Shown piece by piece: positions 45,601 to 57,303 of a stretch of 64,000 nucleotides of DNA (within the stretch, counting starts at the first letter, position 1; each line of letters starts with the position of its first letter). The DNA is from Neodontobutis hainanensis (lineage: Eukaryota; Chordata; Actinopteri; Gobiiformes; Odontobutidae): NCBI GenBank assembly GCA_024349245.1, contig JALDNG010000016.1, forward strand, positions 3,575,001 to 3,639,000. Reading direction: 5' to 3'. Under the pieces are notes generated by a model, which was not told the DNA's origin, ran no database searches, and saw only the letters and a list, made by a program, of their open reading frames with translations. A program made the translations under genes and the position numbers.

Positions 45601-48600
45601 GCCTTTCATACTCCTCCATCATTTTTTCATTCTCCTGGTTTACACCCAGCACCTTACAGATCCTATTGGCAGCTGTTTCTGCCTGAAGGGCCACAAAAAG
45701 GAAATAATGATATTAACAAGCACAACTCAGAGGGCCATGCTCCCACTAATGCAAAAAAATTAAAGCAGAATTACATTGACATATCAAGATTAATATCCAA
45801 AAAAACTTAAGAGAAAATATCCTTATCAAACACACTTAAAGGTGGTAACTTCTATACCTGCTCGGCTCCAGCAAAAGCGTGGTAAAAGCAAGAAACATAG
45901 GTCATTATAGCTCTTTCGTCAGGCTTGGGGGTATTGATGATATCTGTTACAAAAAGACAAAGTATTCACATACATGGAGCAAAGATCTACACTATAACCA
46001 TAGAAAGTCTAGATATTATTAGTTCTAAAAGGTCACGCCACTTTTTTGTTTCACGTTTTTAATAAAGCAATACCTTCTGCATCCAGCATTTTGGGAATGT
46101 CCAGGTGTTTCTCTGCAATGTCAAAAGCCAGGTTTAGGTTCCCCAGAGGATCATCCTAAATAAAGAAGCAAAATTCACTGAGCAGAAATGTTTGGACTTA
46201 ACATGCCGCTGTGCTGACCTCTATGCTATGGTGGACACATCACACTCACTACATACAGAATATTTAATAGATTTGCAGCAGTTTTGGGACAATTACCCAA
46301 CAATGGATTCATTTTTTAAAACTTGATTCTAAAAAAGATTAGGTATTTCTAAAAATGTTCAATTTGTGTTCTAATTAGAAATATATTTCAAACATCTTTT
46401 GACTCCCGGGACCGAGTGTCTGGGTGGAGTGCATTAGGACGACAGCTGACATTGGAGCCTTTCCTGCTAATGGGACAGTCAGTGAGAGTGCGGGGAGTGC
46501 AGGGATCATGCTGCTGCAATTGTCTCTATCTCTGTGGCACTGTTCTGTAAAGCTGTGGGTGGGCAGAGAGGTGACACAATACATGACAAGGCCAGCTGCT
46601 CACAGATCCAGAGCGGGACAAGACAGATTGAAGGATAGAGTAGTAGACTGATGACGAGATGGATGGTGGTGGGGTACTCCAAAGCCTGCATGTCTGTCTG
46701 TCTTATCTATTGTGAATACGTAACCTCTTCTTCCCTTCCAACCTGGAGCTGTCTCATAGTGAGCTTTACACACACATTCATCTGAAGTCACTCTACAGCT
46801 GCCAAGTACACAATGCCAAGTATTTACTGGCAGCGTGAAGGGAACCGAAAAGCCAAGTTGTGGTAAAGTGTGTGAGTGAAAGAGCAAGTGTAAATAGTGC
46901 CAACATTGAATGAGCCTGTATCATGTCCATCTTTCCTGAGTTTAAACTTGTAAAGCTTTGTATTGATCCAATGAGGACGCTCAAATCACAGATACATAAT
47001 CTCTACATTTGTTCTTCCACAGGAGTAAAAGCTTCACACACTGTGCCCTGGCACATTGAAGAATGTACAATAGTAGAGGTAAGAGCTAAGCCTGAGATCT
47101 GCATGGACTAGGCTCAGGTTTCTGTGACTATTCCGGTTCAGGTCGGTAAGTTGTGAGCTGAAAAATCACTGCATCTTTTTCTAATACCTATGAAAGCGTC
47201 ATCCTTCAACAACTGACAGGGAATCTATAAAATAAACGTGTTCAATGTATGTTCTACATCATTCAATAATCTTGCTGATTGTTTTTTTTTTGGTTCACCA
47301 AGATCGCTGTAAATATGGGTTGTTGAAAGTATTTTAATGTGATGATATTGTATGGAAGATCTGTGTATGTATTCTAATATAAATCTTTCATGCAAGGACC
47401 AACAATTTGTGACTATCATTGCCAGATGTGTCTTGTTTAATAATTACAGCGCTTTAAGAAATGCAAGTTAAAGCTAAACCAACTCAGGGAGGATAAAACA
47501 CCATGCATAGAATGTCCCAAATCTCAGTCACTTTAAATAATTTTACATGTCCACTGTAAATGCTACAAACCTAGCAGAACAAAAATTACACACTCAGTGA
47601 ATGTTTAGTCTAATGTGAACTATGAAGCACTCTTGTCGTCGGCACATTTTAGGGACATCAGTGTGTTAGTGGGGGCCGACACACACACACAGCATCCTGT
47701 TATCTGTCCGACCACACAACACCTTGTTGAGCTTAGAGTAGTCGATGAGGTCGGGTCTGTGTCTATGAATCAGGGCGCAGAAAGCCAGGCCGTCCTTCCA
47801 GCTTCACCAGCCAGTAATCAGAGAGAACCAGAACAGTCAGTTCAAAACAGGGAACACCGCTATGGCTTGAAGTCCAATTTTAGACACCATTACAACAAAC
47901 ACTGAGTCACAATTGTCCACATTTGGGAAGGAGAAGATATTTTTCATATTACATTTTCTGATCTGACAAAACATACTGTTGATATAAAGATAAGCACCTT
48001 ATTTTGGCATGCTGCAAATGACTACTGAAGAACACTTTGGTATCTGCAAATACTGCATACACCTACCTGACATGGAAGTTTTGGACATTGACATTCCTGT
48101 AGGGGGCGGTCTTTCTCTGACACCACAAGAGAAGACCTTCCTTAGCAGATGTTTCTGAGGAGAGGGAAACATGTTCATGTACTGCATTAGCCCTGATTTC
48201 CTTTAGCTTTATGTTGTATTTCAGTGCTTGTAACACTTTAACACTTCTGTTATTCATTTGTAATCTCACCTTCCACAGATATGTCCTGGATGGCAAAGCG
48301 GAGGATGATAGTCCAGATCATTCCAAGTGTCATCTTAACATTTCCATCAACAATCTCTAAAAAATCAGCAGTGTTAAAGCATTGTCAGTTCTGTGATGAA
48401 CTTAGCACATAAAAAAAATTACTTTTTACAAAGTTACCTTCAGCTCCAATCGAGACCAATTTGACTCCTTTGCTTGTGATAAAGTCCAGAGCTTTGTTAA
48501 CATTAGCAATTTTATGAAACCGCATCTTCCCTCTGTCTGGTTTGGGTAGTCTTTCTCCTGTAGACAGATCATAATGAGTCAAAGAGACATTATCTCTTAG

Positions 48601-51381
48601 TACTTGTGAAACTTACTGTACTTTGCACCAATTCTAATCTGACCTGAGATGACCTCCAAAAGAAGCATGAGCTTTAGTCCATTCCTCAGGTCGTCCTCAA
48701 TATTTTCAATCTGAGTACCAGCTTTCCTCAAGTGGGAGTTGCACCAAGCTGTAAAAGTCTATACAATGAAAAATGTATTATTAATAGAACATTTAATAAC
48801 TTTTTCAATTTCTTATATTTTTATCTTAAATTAACTGTTTGTTAAATTCACAACACTGGATGCCATTAGCTTCTCAAGTTTTTAACGTAAAACCAAATTT
48901 GAAATAAATGCAAGCCTCTTTGGCTACATTTTGGGCTTACCCTTTAAAATTATATCAGTGTTCAATTTCAGCTTTACCCCTACAACAACAGAGGTTTTAC
49001 AGCAGCCAACAAACCTTCACATGCTGCACTGATACACTGTAAATCTGGTTAGGACAAGATCATTGTCTTGCTCTTTTTATTTTTATAAAGTAATCTCAAT
49101 AGCCTGGAGCAGAGTTCATAGCAATCAGCACTGCATGGTTAAAAGCTGAAAGCCAACCACAGAGCACATTCCAACCGATATAAGGTGTTAAAATTAGCCT
49201 GCTCTGGTGTGCCTCACGATAAGAGATGGGAAGGAAAACGCCAAAACGTCGACATGAGTGAAAATGTCACGTGGATAGAGACTGTTTTCCCCCTCGTGTC
49301 ACTCTCTATCACTCATAATGTGACTAGTTACAGTTGGAGATAACATAATCGTAAAACGTGTGTGGTGTTCTTCCAGGTGACACCTCTTACTGTGCTCTGC
49401 CTGGATAACGGTTGGAAACACAATGCAGTCAGCTATTATGGTCAAGTGCTACCCATGGTGATGTAAGCTTGAGTTCTACATACCTTTTCAGCCTTTGAGT
49501 CACTTAAAAAACTTATATGCACACTTCATCTTTATTTTTGTATTGGTATTGGGTAGAAAAGTAAACTAAAGCAGGTTTTAGTGTAAAGGCCATTCCAACT
49601 TACTCAGGGGAAAGACTACTGTCTTCAGGTGACATTGAACTGTTGCCCTCCTTGTTAAAATGTTGCAGACTGACCCTCCGGTTTTTGAGCCCCTGTTGCA
49701 AAACCCTGCTGTCCATTTTCCACTTTCTTCACCTCCCTTTTCTGCTCTACAGACAAGTGACCATTACAGCTGAAACTATTTGTTAATCACATCCAGAGCA
49801 GAGACTAACCCCTTCACTGAACTACTGTCACTGGGCACTATGTCAATAATTTAATGTGTTAAATGAAAAGAAAATGGAAAATGACAATTAAAGCATGACT
49901 CTCAAACATGACTTTATTTTTGATTACCTTCTCTTTGTCACTCTGACCTACAGTTATATTAATTATTAACAAATCTATGAGCAAAATCTACAATCTAGTA
50001 TATTAAAGATGTGCTTTTAATCAAGGTAATTGGAATTTTTGGGTTGTATTGAAACAAAATTTTAAAAAATCATAAAAAGAGCACAGAGAATATACAAAGG
50101 AGATTGTCTGCCCTGTGGAAACACAAGCAGTGGTGGCTCCTTGTGGACTCAACCAAAGTCTTAACATGTTAAGCTGCAGTATATGATTTATAACACAGCT
50201 TCCACAGTCTTAAAAAAACACTTGGCTAGTATAATAGCTCGCATCAGAGTTGGACTGGTCATTTTGAACAGCTGTTTCTATAAACAATACTCTCGAAATT
50301 TTCATCAGTAAATTGGCGTACACTGGAAAACAGCCAGGCACAGCAGATAACAAGGACACCATTACTATCTTCTGTTACCAAACATGTATGGTTTTGAAGA
50401 GAACACAATAAGCAACACAGTGTTGGCTTCTTGATGTGGCATGACAGAGGTGTCAAACAAAGACAAATAAGGGGCCAAAATGACACTACCGTAAACTCTC
50501 TAAAACCAACTGAGAGCAGCCTATTTTTAGTTGAGCTGTTGCTGGTACAGTATTTCTGTCAGGTTTCTAAAAACAAAAGAATTCCAGCACCAAGGACACC
50601 GGATTAACCCTACTATAATGCCTTTTAGTCCCGGGGTTAAAATTAGACGCAGGGTCCTTTCTAATCCCAAGAGCGTCATCATGTGTTGGAGCATCTGTTG
50701 ACAGCCCGCATTCCGCTCGTATCAGTCCGCCCAGCCTCTGGACCGCTGCTATTGTTAGCGGGAACCAACCACATCCCTCCGGAGTGGACCGCTGCTGGGT
50801 CAAAGTAGAGCCACTCAAAAGTAAAACCACACCGGAAGTAAGATCATTTTCTTACAAAAAAAAAAAAAAAAATGCAGGTCTATGTGTCAAGATGCAGTCG
50901 ATACTCAAAATTGAACTTGTATTTTGGACTTATAAATTAGGACCTCTTTAAAACACACACAGCCTATAATGCATGGTGTCTATAAAAAAATAAAAAATAA
51001 AATACGATTTTACATATCTGTCAAAGTAAATATTTGTCAAATAGTCCCCATTTTTAGTTAGTCAGCGTTTTATGTTGACATTTGTCCAAGTATTTCAGCC
51101 CCAATGTTGTAAATTTTAAACTAGGGAAGCCGCTACAGAAAGGCATAAAGTTCAGTGAATTGGATTGTTGGATTTAATTTACTTATAAACAGTTATCTCT
51201 ACACTTATTTATTGCTAATGCTAAATGTGCCATCTGTCTTTCTTTGACTTACTTTTCTTTGCTGTTGTTCCCAGGCAGGGTCCAGCAGCATATCCCTGTC
51301 CCATTCATCCTCCTGGATCATGTACTCGTCCTCGTAGCCATTATCATAGTGCACCACCGTGGTCTCCATATGGGTCATCAT
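39616..51381 (-). CDS. actn2: Sarcomeric alpha-actinin (actn2-like)
   Basis: Antiparallel dimeric actin cross-linker of the muscle Z-disc. 21 exons, 5' to 3': 51253-51381, 48644-48758, 48438-48557, 48270-48356, 48067-48154, 47723-47801, 46074-46155, 45858-45943, 45590-45682, 45107-45337, 44843-44990, 44470-44620, 42783-42891, 41939-42079, 41366-41548, 41114-41248, 40675-40854, 40449-40595, 40242-40307, 39979-40137, 39616-39774. They total 2,688 nt, 895 aa. Starts MMTHMETTVVHYDNGYE. Two calponin-homology domains (TFTAWCNSHLRKAGTQIENI, WKDGLAFCALIHRHRPDLID), four spectrin repeats, and C-terminal EF hands without the insertion of non-muscle forms (FNHFDRKKNGAME). Ends ALYGESDL. FNNWMEGAMEDLQDMFIVH and the ryr2 neighbour favour actn2; the N-terminus resembles fish actn3, so paralogue identity is not fully settled. 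Confidence 0.92.
43239..43885 (-). pseudogene. Unidentified coding-like relic in alpha-actinin intron
   Basis: Within the intron between exons 42783-42891 and 44470-44620, the minus strand has two open stretches in different frames. The first (about 43885-43674) reads LLHPTYVTHPAVSYMHPTF and NRNYESSHDTSF. The second (to a TGA at 43239-43241) reads RKLRVWEGEHLNAMLPAPLS, YPEYDYLAGEMFHHNN, GDDFMATIVPEGMVEQPV and GRDHWHEVHYEGFPFP. A single-base shift near 43676-43680 would join them into one frame of about 215 codons. No initiating ATG is evident. Composition looks like a genuine protein tail, intron-free, so it may be a retrocopy or a last exon of another gene. I do not recognise the family. Confidence 0.45.
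50521..50530. promoter_or_regulatory. Candidate MEF2 site in first alpha-actinin intron
   Basis: ctatttttag is a perfect match to the MEF2 consensus YTA(W)4TAR, with an E-box CAGCTG at 50269-50274, 250 bp away. MEF2 plus MyoD-type E-boxes are usual in sarcomeric gene enhancers. The motif alone is short, so this is suggestive only. Confidence 0.35.
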
Positions 51382-52634
51382 CTTTCTTTTGCTGTTCTTC
51401 TGCCCTGAAACTCTACCCCGCTTTTTGCTTTTGACACTGAATATAAACTTGAAGTTGAGAACGGGAAAATTTCCTGACGAGCTGCTGTTGGTGTCTCACG
51501 CTTGCCCTTGTGTCCTCTCGACCTCGACAGACGCCTGGCCCTGGCTGCCTCGGTTCAAAAGGGACGATGACGTTAGTCCTGGGCAGTCACGTGACATGAC
51601 TTCCTCCAAAACTCTTCATCCGATCCATCCACTTAAGGGACACTAACTTTAAACGTAGAGGCACATATAGCAATACATGAAAGGAATCACCAGATAATTA
51701 AAAACAGATTTTATTTTTTATATATATATATAAAAAAAAAAAAAATACTCCATAGTTTTAACAACAACGCATAACAACAAGGGATGGGACATATAAATAA
51801 GTCATTCTTAGAAACCCATATCCGACAACCTAAAACACAAATATCAGGTCCATATTGGTTGCACTGCCTTATTTGCAAAGTGTAATGTTTTATTTATACC
51901 TGTCATTTTCCAGCAGAAATTAAACTTGTCAGTCTAAGTAACATGGGTGTTAACATATCATAACATATTTTTTGAATAGCAAAATTGGCACGGAACTATG
52001 GTATGTCTGTAATTTCTGGAGTTACAAAAACAGACAGACATACGATGTGCATGCACCCACTGCAAAGTTGTCTTTTATTTTCAAATGACTTTGCAGTGAC
52101 AAATGTTACAAGTATTTATTATTTAATAACAAGGATATTTATTAAACCTGATTAAGCAATTGTTTAGGGTCTCTTAATGTGAAGCATGTCCGTTACTGAT
52201 AACAACCCTTGCGTGTTAGGAATGTAGGAGTGAACTGATAACAGTACACTTGAAATTATTCTGTCCCATGTTTCAAACCGACAATGAAACTGGCCCCTGT
52301 AGTTAAAAACGAATCATAACCTCACCACAGAGCTTGAGTTCATACAGAGTGCAAAGAAAGTGTGAGTGTAGTGGGTAGGATTTTCCAAAACCATCAACAA
52401 ACAACGAAACATTATATGCCAGAGCAGTGCTATGAAATTCTCTAGGAGCTTAACATTACGCTAAACAGTCTCCGTGCTTTGACCCTGACTGTAAACGAGT
52501 GGAGTGTTTGGCAAAAGAAAATTCCATCTGTCAATACGTCATAGGCAGTCTGCAGCAGTCTTGATTTGGTCCTAGGTGGTTTCAGCCGGAAGTGACAAAA
52601 GAGCGAGGGGGGGGGGAGGGGTCTCTATTTTAAA
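51382..52634. other. Intergenic region, alpha-actinin promoter and p4ha1 3' UTR
   Basis: The first 250 bp right of the alpha-actinin ATG are GC-richer and carry a CRE-like TGACGTTA (51568-51575) and a palindromic E-box TCACGTGA (51587-51594), plausible core promoter elements for a minus-strand start. The rest is AT-rich, with a G-run at 52608-52620, and is probably p4ha1 3' UTR. Several AATAAA candidates on the minus strand (for example about 52115) prevent choosing one. Confidence 0.4.
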
Positions 52635-55600
52635 TCATTCAGATTCACTCAGTCCACAAGGCCGCCGCCACTCCTGACCCCTTTCATGAATCCATTTGTT
52701 TGATACTGAGATAAAATAAATATGATGAGAAAACAGTTTATGTAGTGTTATGTCATTTCTTTTTACAGAAGATGCAGAACTTACCCCACTTGTTGCCCAC
52801 CAGCACTGGACAAGCTGCATGTCGGGTGCTGTAGTCTCCCTCGCCACTGGCAAACAAGTTGTACCAAAATACTGCAGTGTTCTTTAATAAAAAATAAATT
52901 AAAAAAGTAGTAAAGGTGTAAGTACTTTTACATTTGTAAGAGTTGAAACATCAGATATTACCAAAACAACAGTGTAGCTTAAACTTTTTAGGTATTTATT
53001 AAAACACACCTTTTTGGGCCAAACTGCTGCCCCTACATCAGGGAATACAGTGGCTCCACCAGCTAAAACATCACTCATCTACAACAAAAAAAAAACAAAA
53101 AGACAGTTTAAACGGAATATATATGAAGTTTAGAAATTTGTTTCATTTGATTGGCCACATAATGCCTACTACAATATTATTACAACATGGCCACAACTTT
53201 CAGTGTTAGAACACTCACATAGAAGAGCCACGTCGCTACGCGGTTTCCAGTGCCCAGCTCTTTAAAGGCATCGGGCTCATCTTTCTGTGGAGAGAGTTCT
53301 GAATGAGTTTGATGTTGTGCCAACATTACAACTATGGTTATTGTTAAAATAACTTTTTGATCCTACCCTTCCAAAGTCAAAATGAGGTTCATATTGTCCA
53401 CCAACTCCATAATTTGCAACCTACAAATTGTTTTAAAGGTTCAGTCCAAACAAGAACATAGACAGAGAATTTGAATGTATATAGACCATGTCTACATCTA
53501 GATAAAAAATATTTACCTGCAGCTCCTCTGCTGTGTCCATCTCCAGTCCAGTGATGTCCTCAATTCGCTGGTTTATCAAATCAACTACTGGATCGTCATA
53601 GCCTGTAAGCCAAGCACTTTAAAAGCAAAAAGTTAAACATTAGTATGGCACTTTTGTGCATCTCAGATTAGTCCACTAGATGGTAGCAAAGATGTATTTT
53701 CTAACATGCAAATGCCATGCATGCTGTAGTGAGCTAAAAAGCATCCTGTTGTACATAACATTAAGAGTTTAAAAGAAATAAACATGCCTAAAGAAAAGGA
53801 ATATTATAATCTCCAATCAGCTTAGGGTACCAGGTTTTTTGAGCAACTCAGTTACCAATTTAGTCTTATTTTATTTATATTGTTTAATTGAAGAATAGAT
53901 TAGATTATTTAATTGAAGAACACCAAGATAAACATTAATGCCAGGTAAAGTGGATAAACAGATGGTTTAATTTAAATATGTTGTTAAGCTCTTCAGAAAA
54001 ACAATTACAGTTAAAAAAAAAAAAAAAAAAAAAAAAAGGGGTGGTGGGGGGGATTCCAAACAGGAACTATGCATTTATTCATTAAGTTTCTATACGATCA
54101 GTCCTTTTATAAATACATTAATAAGAAATACAAGGATAATAATTAAATTAATTGTGTCGAGTTATAGCTGCATTAAATCTACAAGGGGTTAAGAAAGAGA
54201 CCCTAATCTCAAATTGTTTACATCCATACATTTTCTGATTCCCTTTAGCTGATATGGAAGTTGGAAAAATGAGGCGTATTTGTAGCAGCATCAATGAGAC
54301 AATGTTATGTGTTAAAAGAAAGATAAAATAATATTCAAGGGGAATGAAAACTGCTGGTTAGGTGAGGTTTTGCTGAAAAAAAAAAATCTAAATATCAAAA
54401 AGAAAAGAAAATTAGAGCAACAGTACTGGCACTAGAGGACTGTTTACCTTGTTTTAAACTGTATTCTTAAGTTATTGAATTGTGAGCACTCTTTCAAAGT
54501 GACCTGCTACCCCTTACCTTTTGGAGACTCTGTATTGGGCTGTAGTAAGTTTCCCAGTTTGAGGGTCATGCACGGTGGCCCGCCTTAACTATAGTAGTTC
54601 CCAGAAGAACAAGGTTGAGAGGTGGTAAAGATTACAGAAAGGAAAGCCAATGATTGAAAAAAAAAAAAAAAGAGAGAGAGAGAGAGACAAATATTTTTTG
54701 TTAAGAAGGGCTAAGAAGGTGCTTCATGTGGCAGCAACAGTTACTAGATTTTAATAACATTTGTTCCGGTGACTGTCACTGATACACATTCTGACCTCTT
54801 AAAGCATGTTATAAGTTGCTAATAGAAAGAGCAATATATTCCTCATATACTGTATTTCTCATGTTACAATTTTTTCAGCAGACTCCTGAGTAAAGATTAA
54901 TCCAAGATGTTTTGCAGCTAAAACTGTTCGCAACAAATAATACACTGCTTTTTTTAAATCATTATATTTGTGAATTTAAGAAAACTAGATTTACCAACCA
55001 ATATAAAGTCCAAGAAAATGTCTCAAAAATATCAGTATTATCAGCTCAGGAGTCTTCGAAAAAATGGAGGAGCAGATGGACAGAGAATACAGAATACAGA
55101 AATAGATGAGTCAGAAGGGAAAAAGGAGACGCTTTTTATCTCCTCCCCTCATTTTCAAGTCTCTCATATCCTCGATTCAGGGGCCGGCTTTACCTTTTGC
55201 TGATTCGATAAGGGGCCGTCTCCAGAACGCCTGTGATGGGGTTGGAGATGGTGGCTCTGCGCAGCTGAGGAGCCAGGAATATGATTTACCCACACACGCA
55301 CAGATATGTGTGTGCTCACCTAACTTTTGTCATTGGTAAAACTAGCCTAATACCCCGACTTTTTATATACCGATGCATACAACATTATGGTAAAATGTTG
55401 TCGTTTCATATTATTTGCAGCTTTTTAAGTCTATAAGAGTGTGGAAATGTATATTGATGAACACTTACTCTGGGCTTCGCCAGCTGCTTAATTTTCTCAA
55501 TTTCTTTGTCAGAGATGACATCAAGAAAGCGGACAATGTAGGGGCGGTCCCACTCATCTTGCTGTTTAAGAGGGGACAGCAAAAGTCTTGGGTTGTGGTT

Positions 55601-57303
55601 GTTGTCAAAGTAACGACAGAACAGGCGGCTCTCCCTGCGCGGGGTCTATTTGAGATAAGAAGTATAACCTGAGTAGTCTTTTAGAGAACAGTGTTTTTTT
55701 TACATATATTTGTGAATTTCCTTACCAACTTAATTCCCTCGCCACGACAAAGCATCTCGTACTTCTTCCTCTCTGGAATGAGTTTAAAAGCCTCTTTTTT
55801 AGACCGCTTCTTCTTCTTCACCTCAACAGTTTCTTTTTTTGTTTGTTTCTGGCCCTTCTTCTTTTCAGCTTCTTCCTCTTCAGCCTTTCTCTGCTTCTCC
55901 AATTGAAATTCAAAGTACTTTAGGTTTCCATTAGCACGCTTGTGTTCCGGGTCTGAAAAACAACAATAGGCTTTATTATCAGTTCTAATTCAAAAAATAA
56001 AAATAACTATAAAATCAGTGAACAAATAATTTCCATTATTTATGGCTTGTAACACAGCATTTTTGTCTGATGATTACATCCTGGTATAAAAGGTTGTTGC
56101 ATGTCCAGTGTATTATAAAAATCTCTGAATGGTGTATTGATATTGATATTGAACTGAGCTGCCAAGGTTGTATTCAAAGTGTGGGGAGACTTACCTAGAG
56201 CAAGCAATTTCTTGGTGAACTCCAGGGCTCGCTCCATCTCCCCCTGCTGGTAGAGAGCATAGCTGAGGTAGTCGAGCACTGTCACTTTATCCAGAGTGGA
56301 CTCTTCTCCTTCATCAAGCTGTCTCAGGGCCTGTGTCATCCACAGTTCTGTGTGGTAGTAATCAGCCTCAGTGTACGCAATCTTTCCCAGCTCAAAGCAG
56401 TCCTCCACAGTCATATGGATATTGTAAGTCACTCCTACAATAGAGGTTAAGATAATCACATGCCATTACAAAGCCATCTTTTATCCCAGACATATTATGC
56501 CATAAATTAGACTATAATTTGACTCCCACCAGGTAGATTGCCTGTGGAAATAGTGTTGGCATCCAGTCTGTAAGTGTCTTGCAGCCGGAGAAGGGCTTTG
56601 GCAGCTCCGGTCTGGTCCTCATCTGAAGGGAAGTGCTGTCTTTGGATAGTCAGGTTGGAAATAAATCCTGAAAGATAGGTATAATACAACATACAAGAAG
56701 TATAATGAATAAAATAGACAAAGGAAAAGCCTTTGTAGCCTCAATATTAAAACCATATTACAGGCAGCTACGTTACAGAATTTAGGTGTTTACCATCTGT
56801 TGTATCACTGAGCACAAGGCTTTCCAGGTTGCCCCACTCTGTGTTTAGTCTTTTCATCAACTTAAAGGCATTTACTGGGTGTCCCAAGAAAGCTTCAGGG
56901 TCCTTTGTGGCTGTGGTTGTCAGTGAATCCAGTTTATCAGCCCATCTAATAAACACAGGGTTTTAAATTTACGACTACTTTAAAATTAAAAACATGGCAT
57001 GACTTTACATTAAACCCAAACTCACCGTTTGATCTGTTCCAGCTTGTTCTCTTCAGCTTTTATGTAATCTTTCAGAGAGGTGACAAGGTCTTTTTCTGTG
57101 TATAACAGATCAGTCATCTGGCCTAGGTGATATTAGTCAACATTTTAATTTATCATAAGGCAACCACAAGGTCATTTCAAAAAGAAAAAAGGAACGAGGG
57201 TAGGTTGATAGATTGATTTACCTATAGATGTGAAGAAGTCATTGTGAGCCGAGAGTGACTGTAGACTGCTCAGTAACAGTAAACACCAACATGGCAGCTC
57301 CAT
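52635..57303 (-). CDS. p4ha1: Prolyl 4-hydroxylase subunit alpha-1 (collagen P4H)
   Basis: Catalytic subunit of the ER-lumen collagen prolyl 4-hydroxylase (alpha2beta2 with PDI), a Fe(II)/2-oxoglutarate dioxygenase. Exons, 5' to 3': 57222-57303, 57026-57122, 56794-56945, 56530-56667, 56195-56434, 55726-55952, 55469-55645, one of 55194-55264 or 54518-54588, 53517-53616, 53367-53420, 53219-53284, 53010-53078, 52785-52881, 52635-52705; about 546 aa. Signal peptide MELPCWCLLLLSSLQSLSA, then HNDFFTSIGQMTDLLYTEKD. The peptide-substrate TPR domain shows EDCFELGKIAYTEADYYHTE. Iron ligands are HFD in YEPHFDFG (53367-53420) and the later His of TRHAACPVLVGNK, whose Lys binds 2-oxoglutarate. C-terminus WIHERGQEWRRPCGLSE, as in P4HA1. 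A Lys/Glu-rich linker (55726-55952) is longer than usual. Confidence 0.93.
54019..54038 (+). repeat. Poly(A) tract
   Basis: About 20 A residues followed by a G-rich stretch (about 54038-54052) in a p4ha1 intron. A second A-run followed by (GA)n lies at 54658-54688. No SINE head could be recognised in front of either. Confidence 0.7.
54518..54588 (-). CDS. p4ha1: p4ha1 mutually exclusive exon, VHDP type
   Basis: 71 bp encoding RRATVHDPQTGKLTTAQYRV then SK, with acceptor and donor intact. Same length and phase as the exon at 55194-55264, so only one can be included. Corresponds to the second alternative exon known in mammalian P4HA1. Confidence 0.9.
55194..55264 (-). CDS. p4ha1: p4ha1 mutually exclusive exon, SNPITG type
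   Basis: 71 bp encoding LRRATISNPITGVLETAPYR then ISK, with a CAG acceptor and a GTAAAG donor. Alternative to 54518-54588. Both join RVSKS/RISKS-type sequence to AWLTGYDDP in the next exon (53517-53616). Confidence 0.9.

Noticed and set aside
46156..47722. Search for a hidden gene in the 1.5-kb alpha-actinin intron
   Set aside because: Only short frames without motifs were seen; the intron ends at a genuine calponin-homology exon (47723-47801).
39616..51381. Assignment of the alpha-actinin to actn3
   Set aside because: The first residues resemble fish actn3, but the spectrin-repeat segment FNNWMEGAMEDLQDMFIVH and the ryr2 neighbour favour actn2; kept as an open alternative only.
55691..55906. 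Plus-strand 71-codon hydrophobic frame, looking like a small membrane protein
   Set aside because: Exact antisense of the Lys-rich exon of p4ha1; Phe/Ser/Leu runs are complements of Lys/Glu codons.
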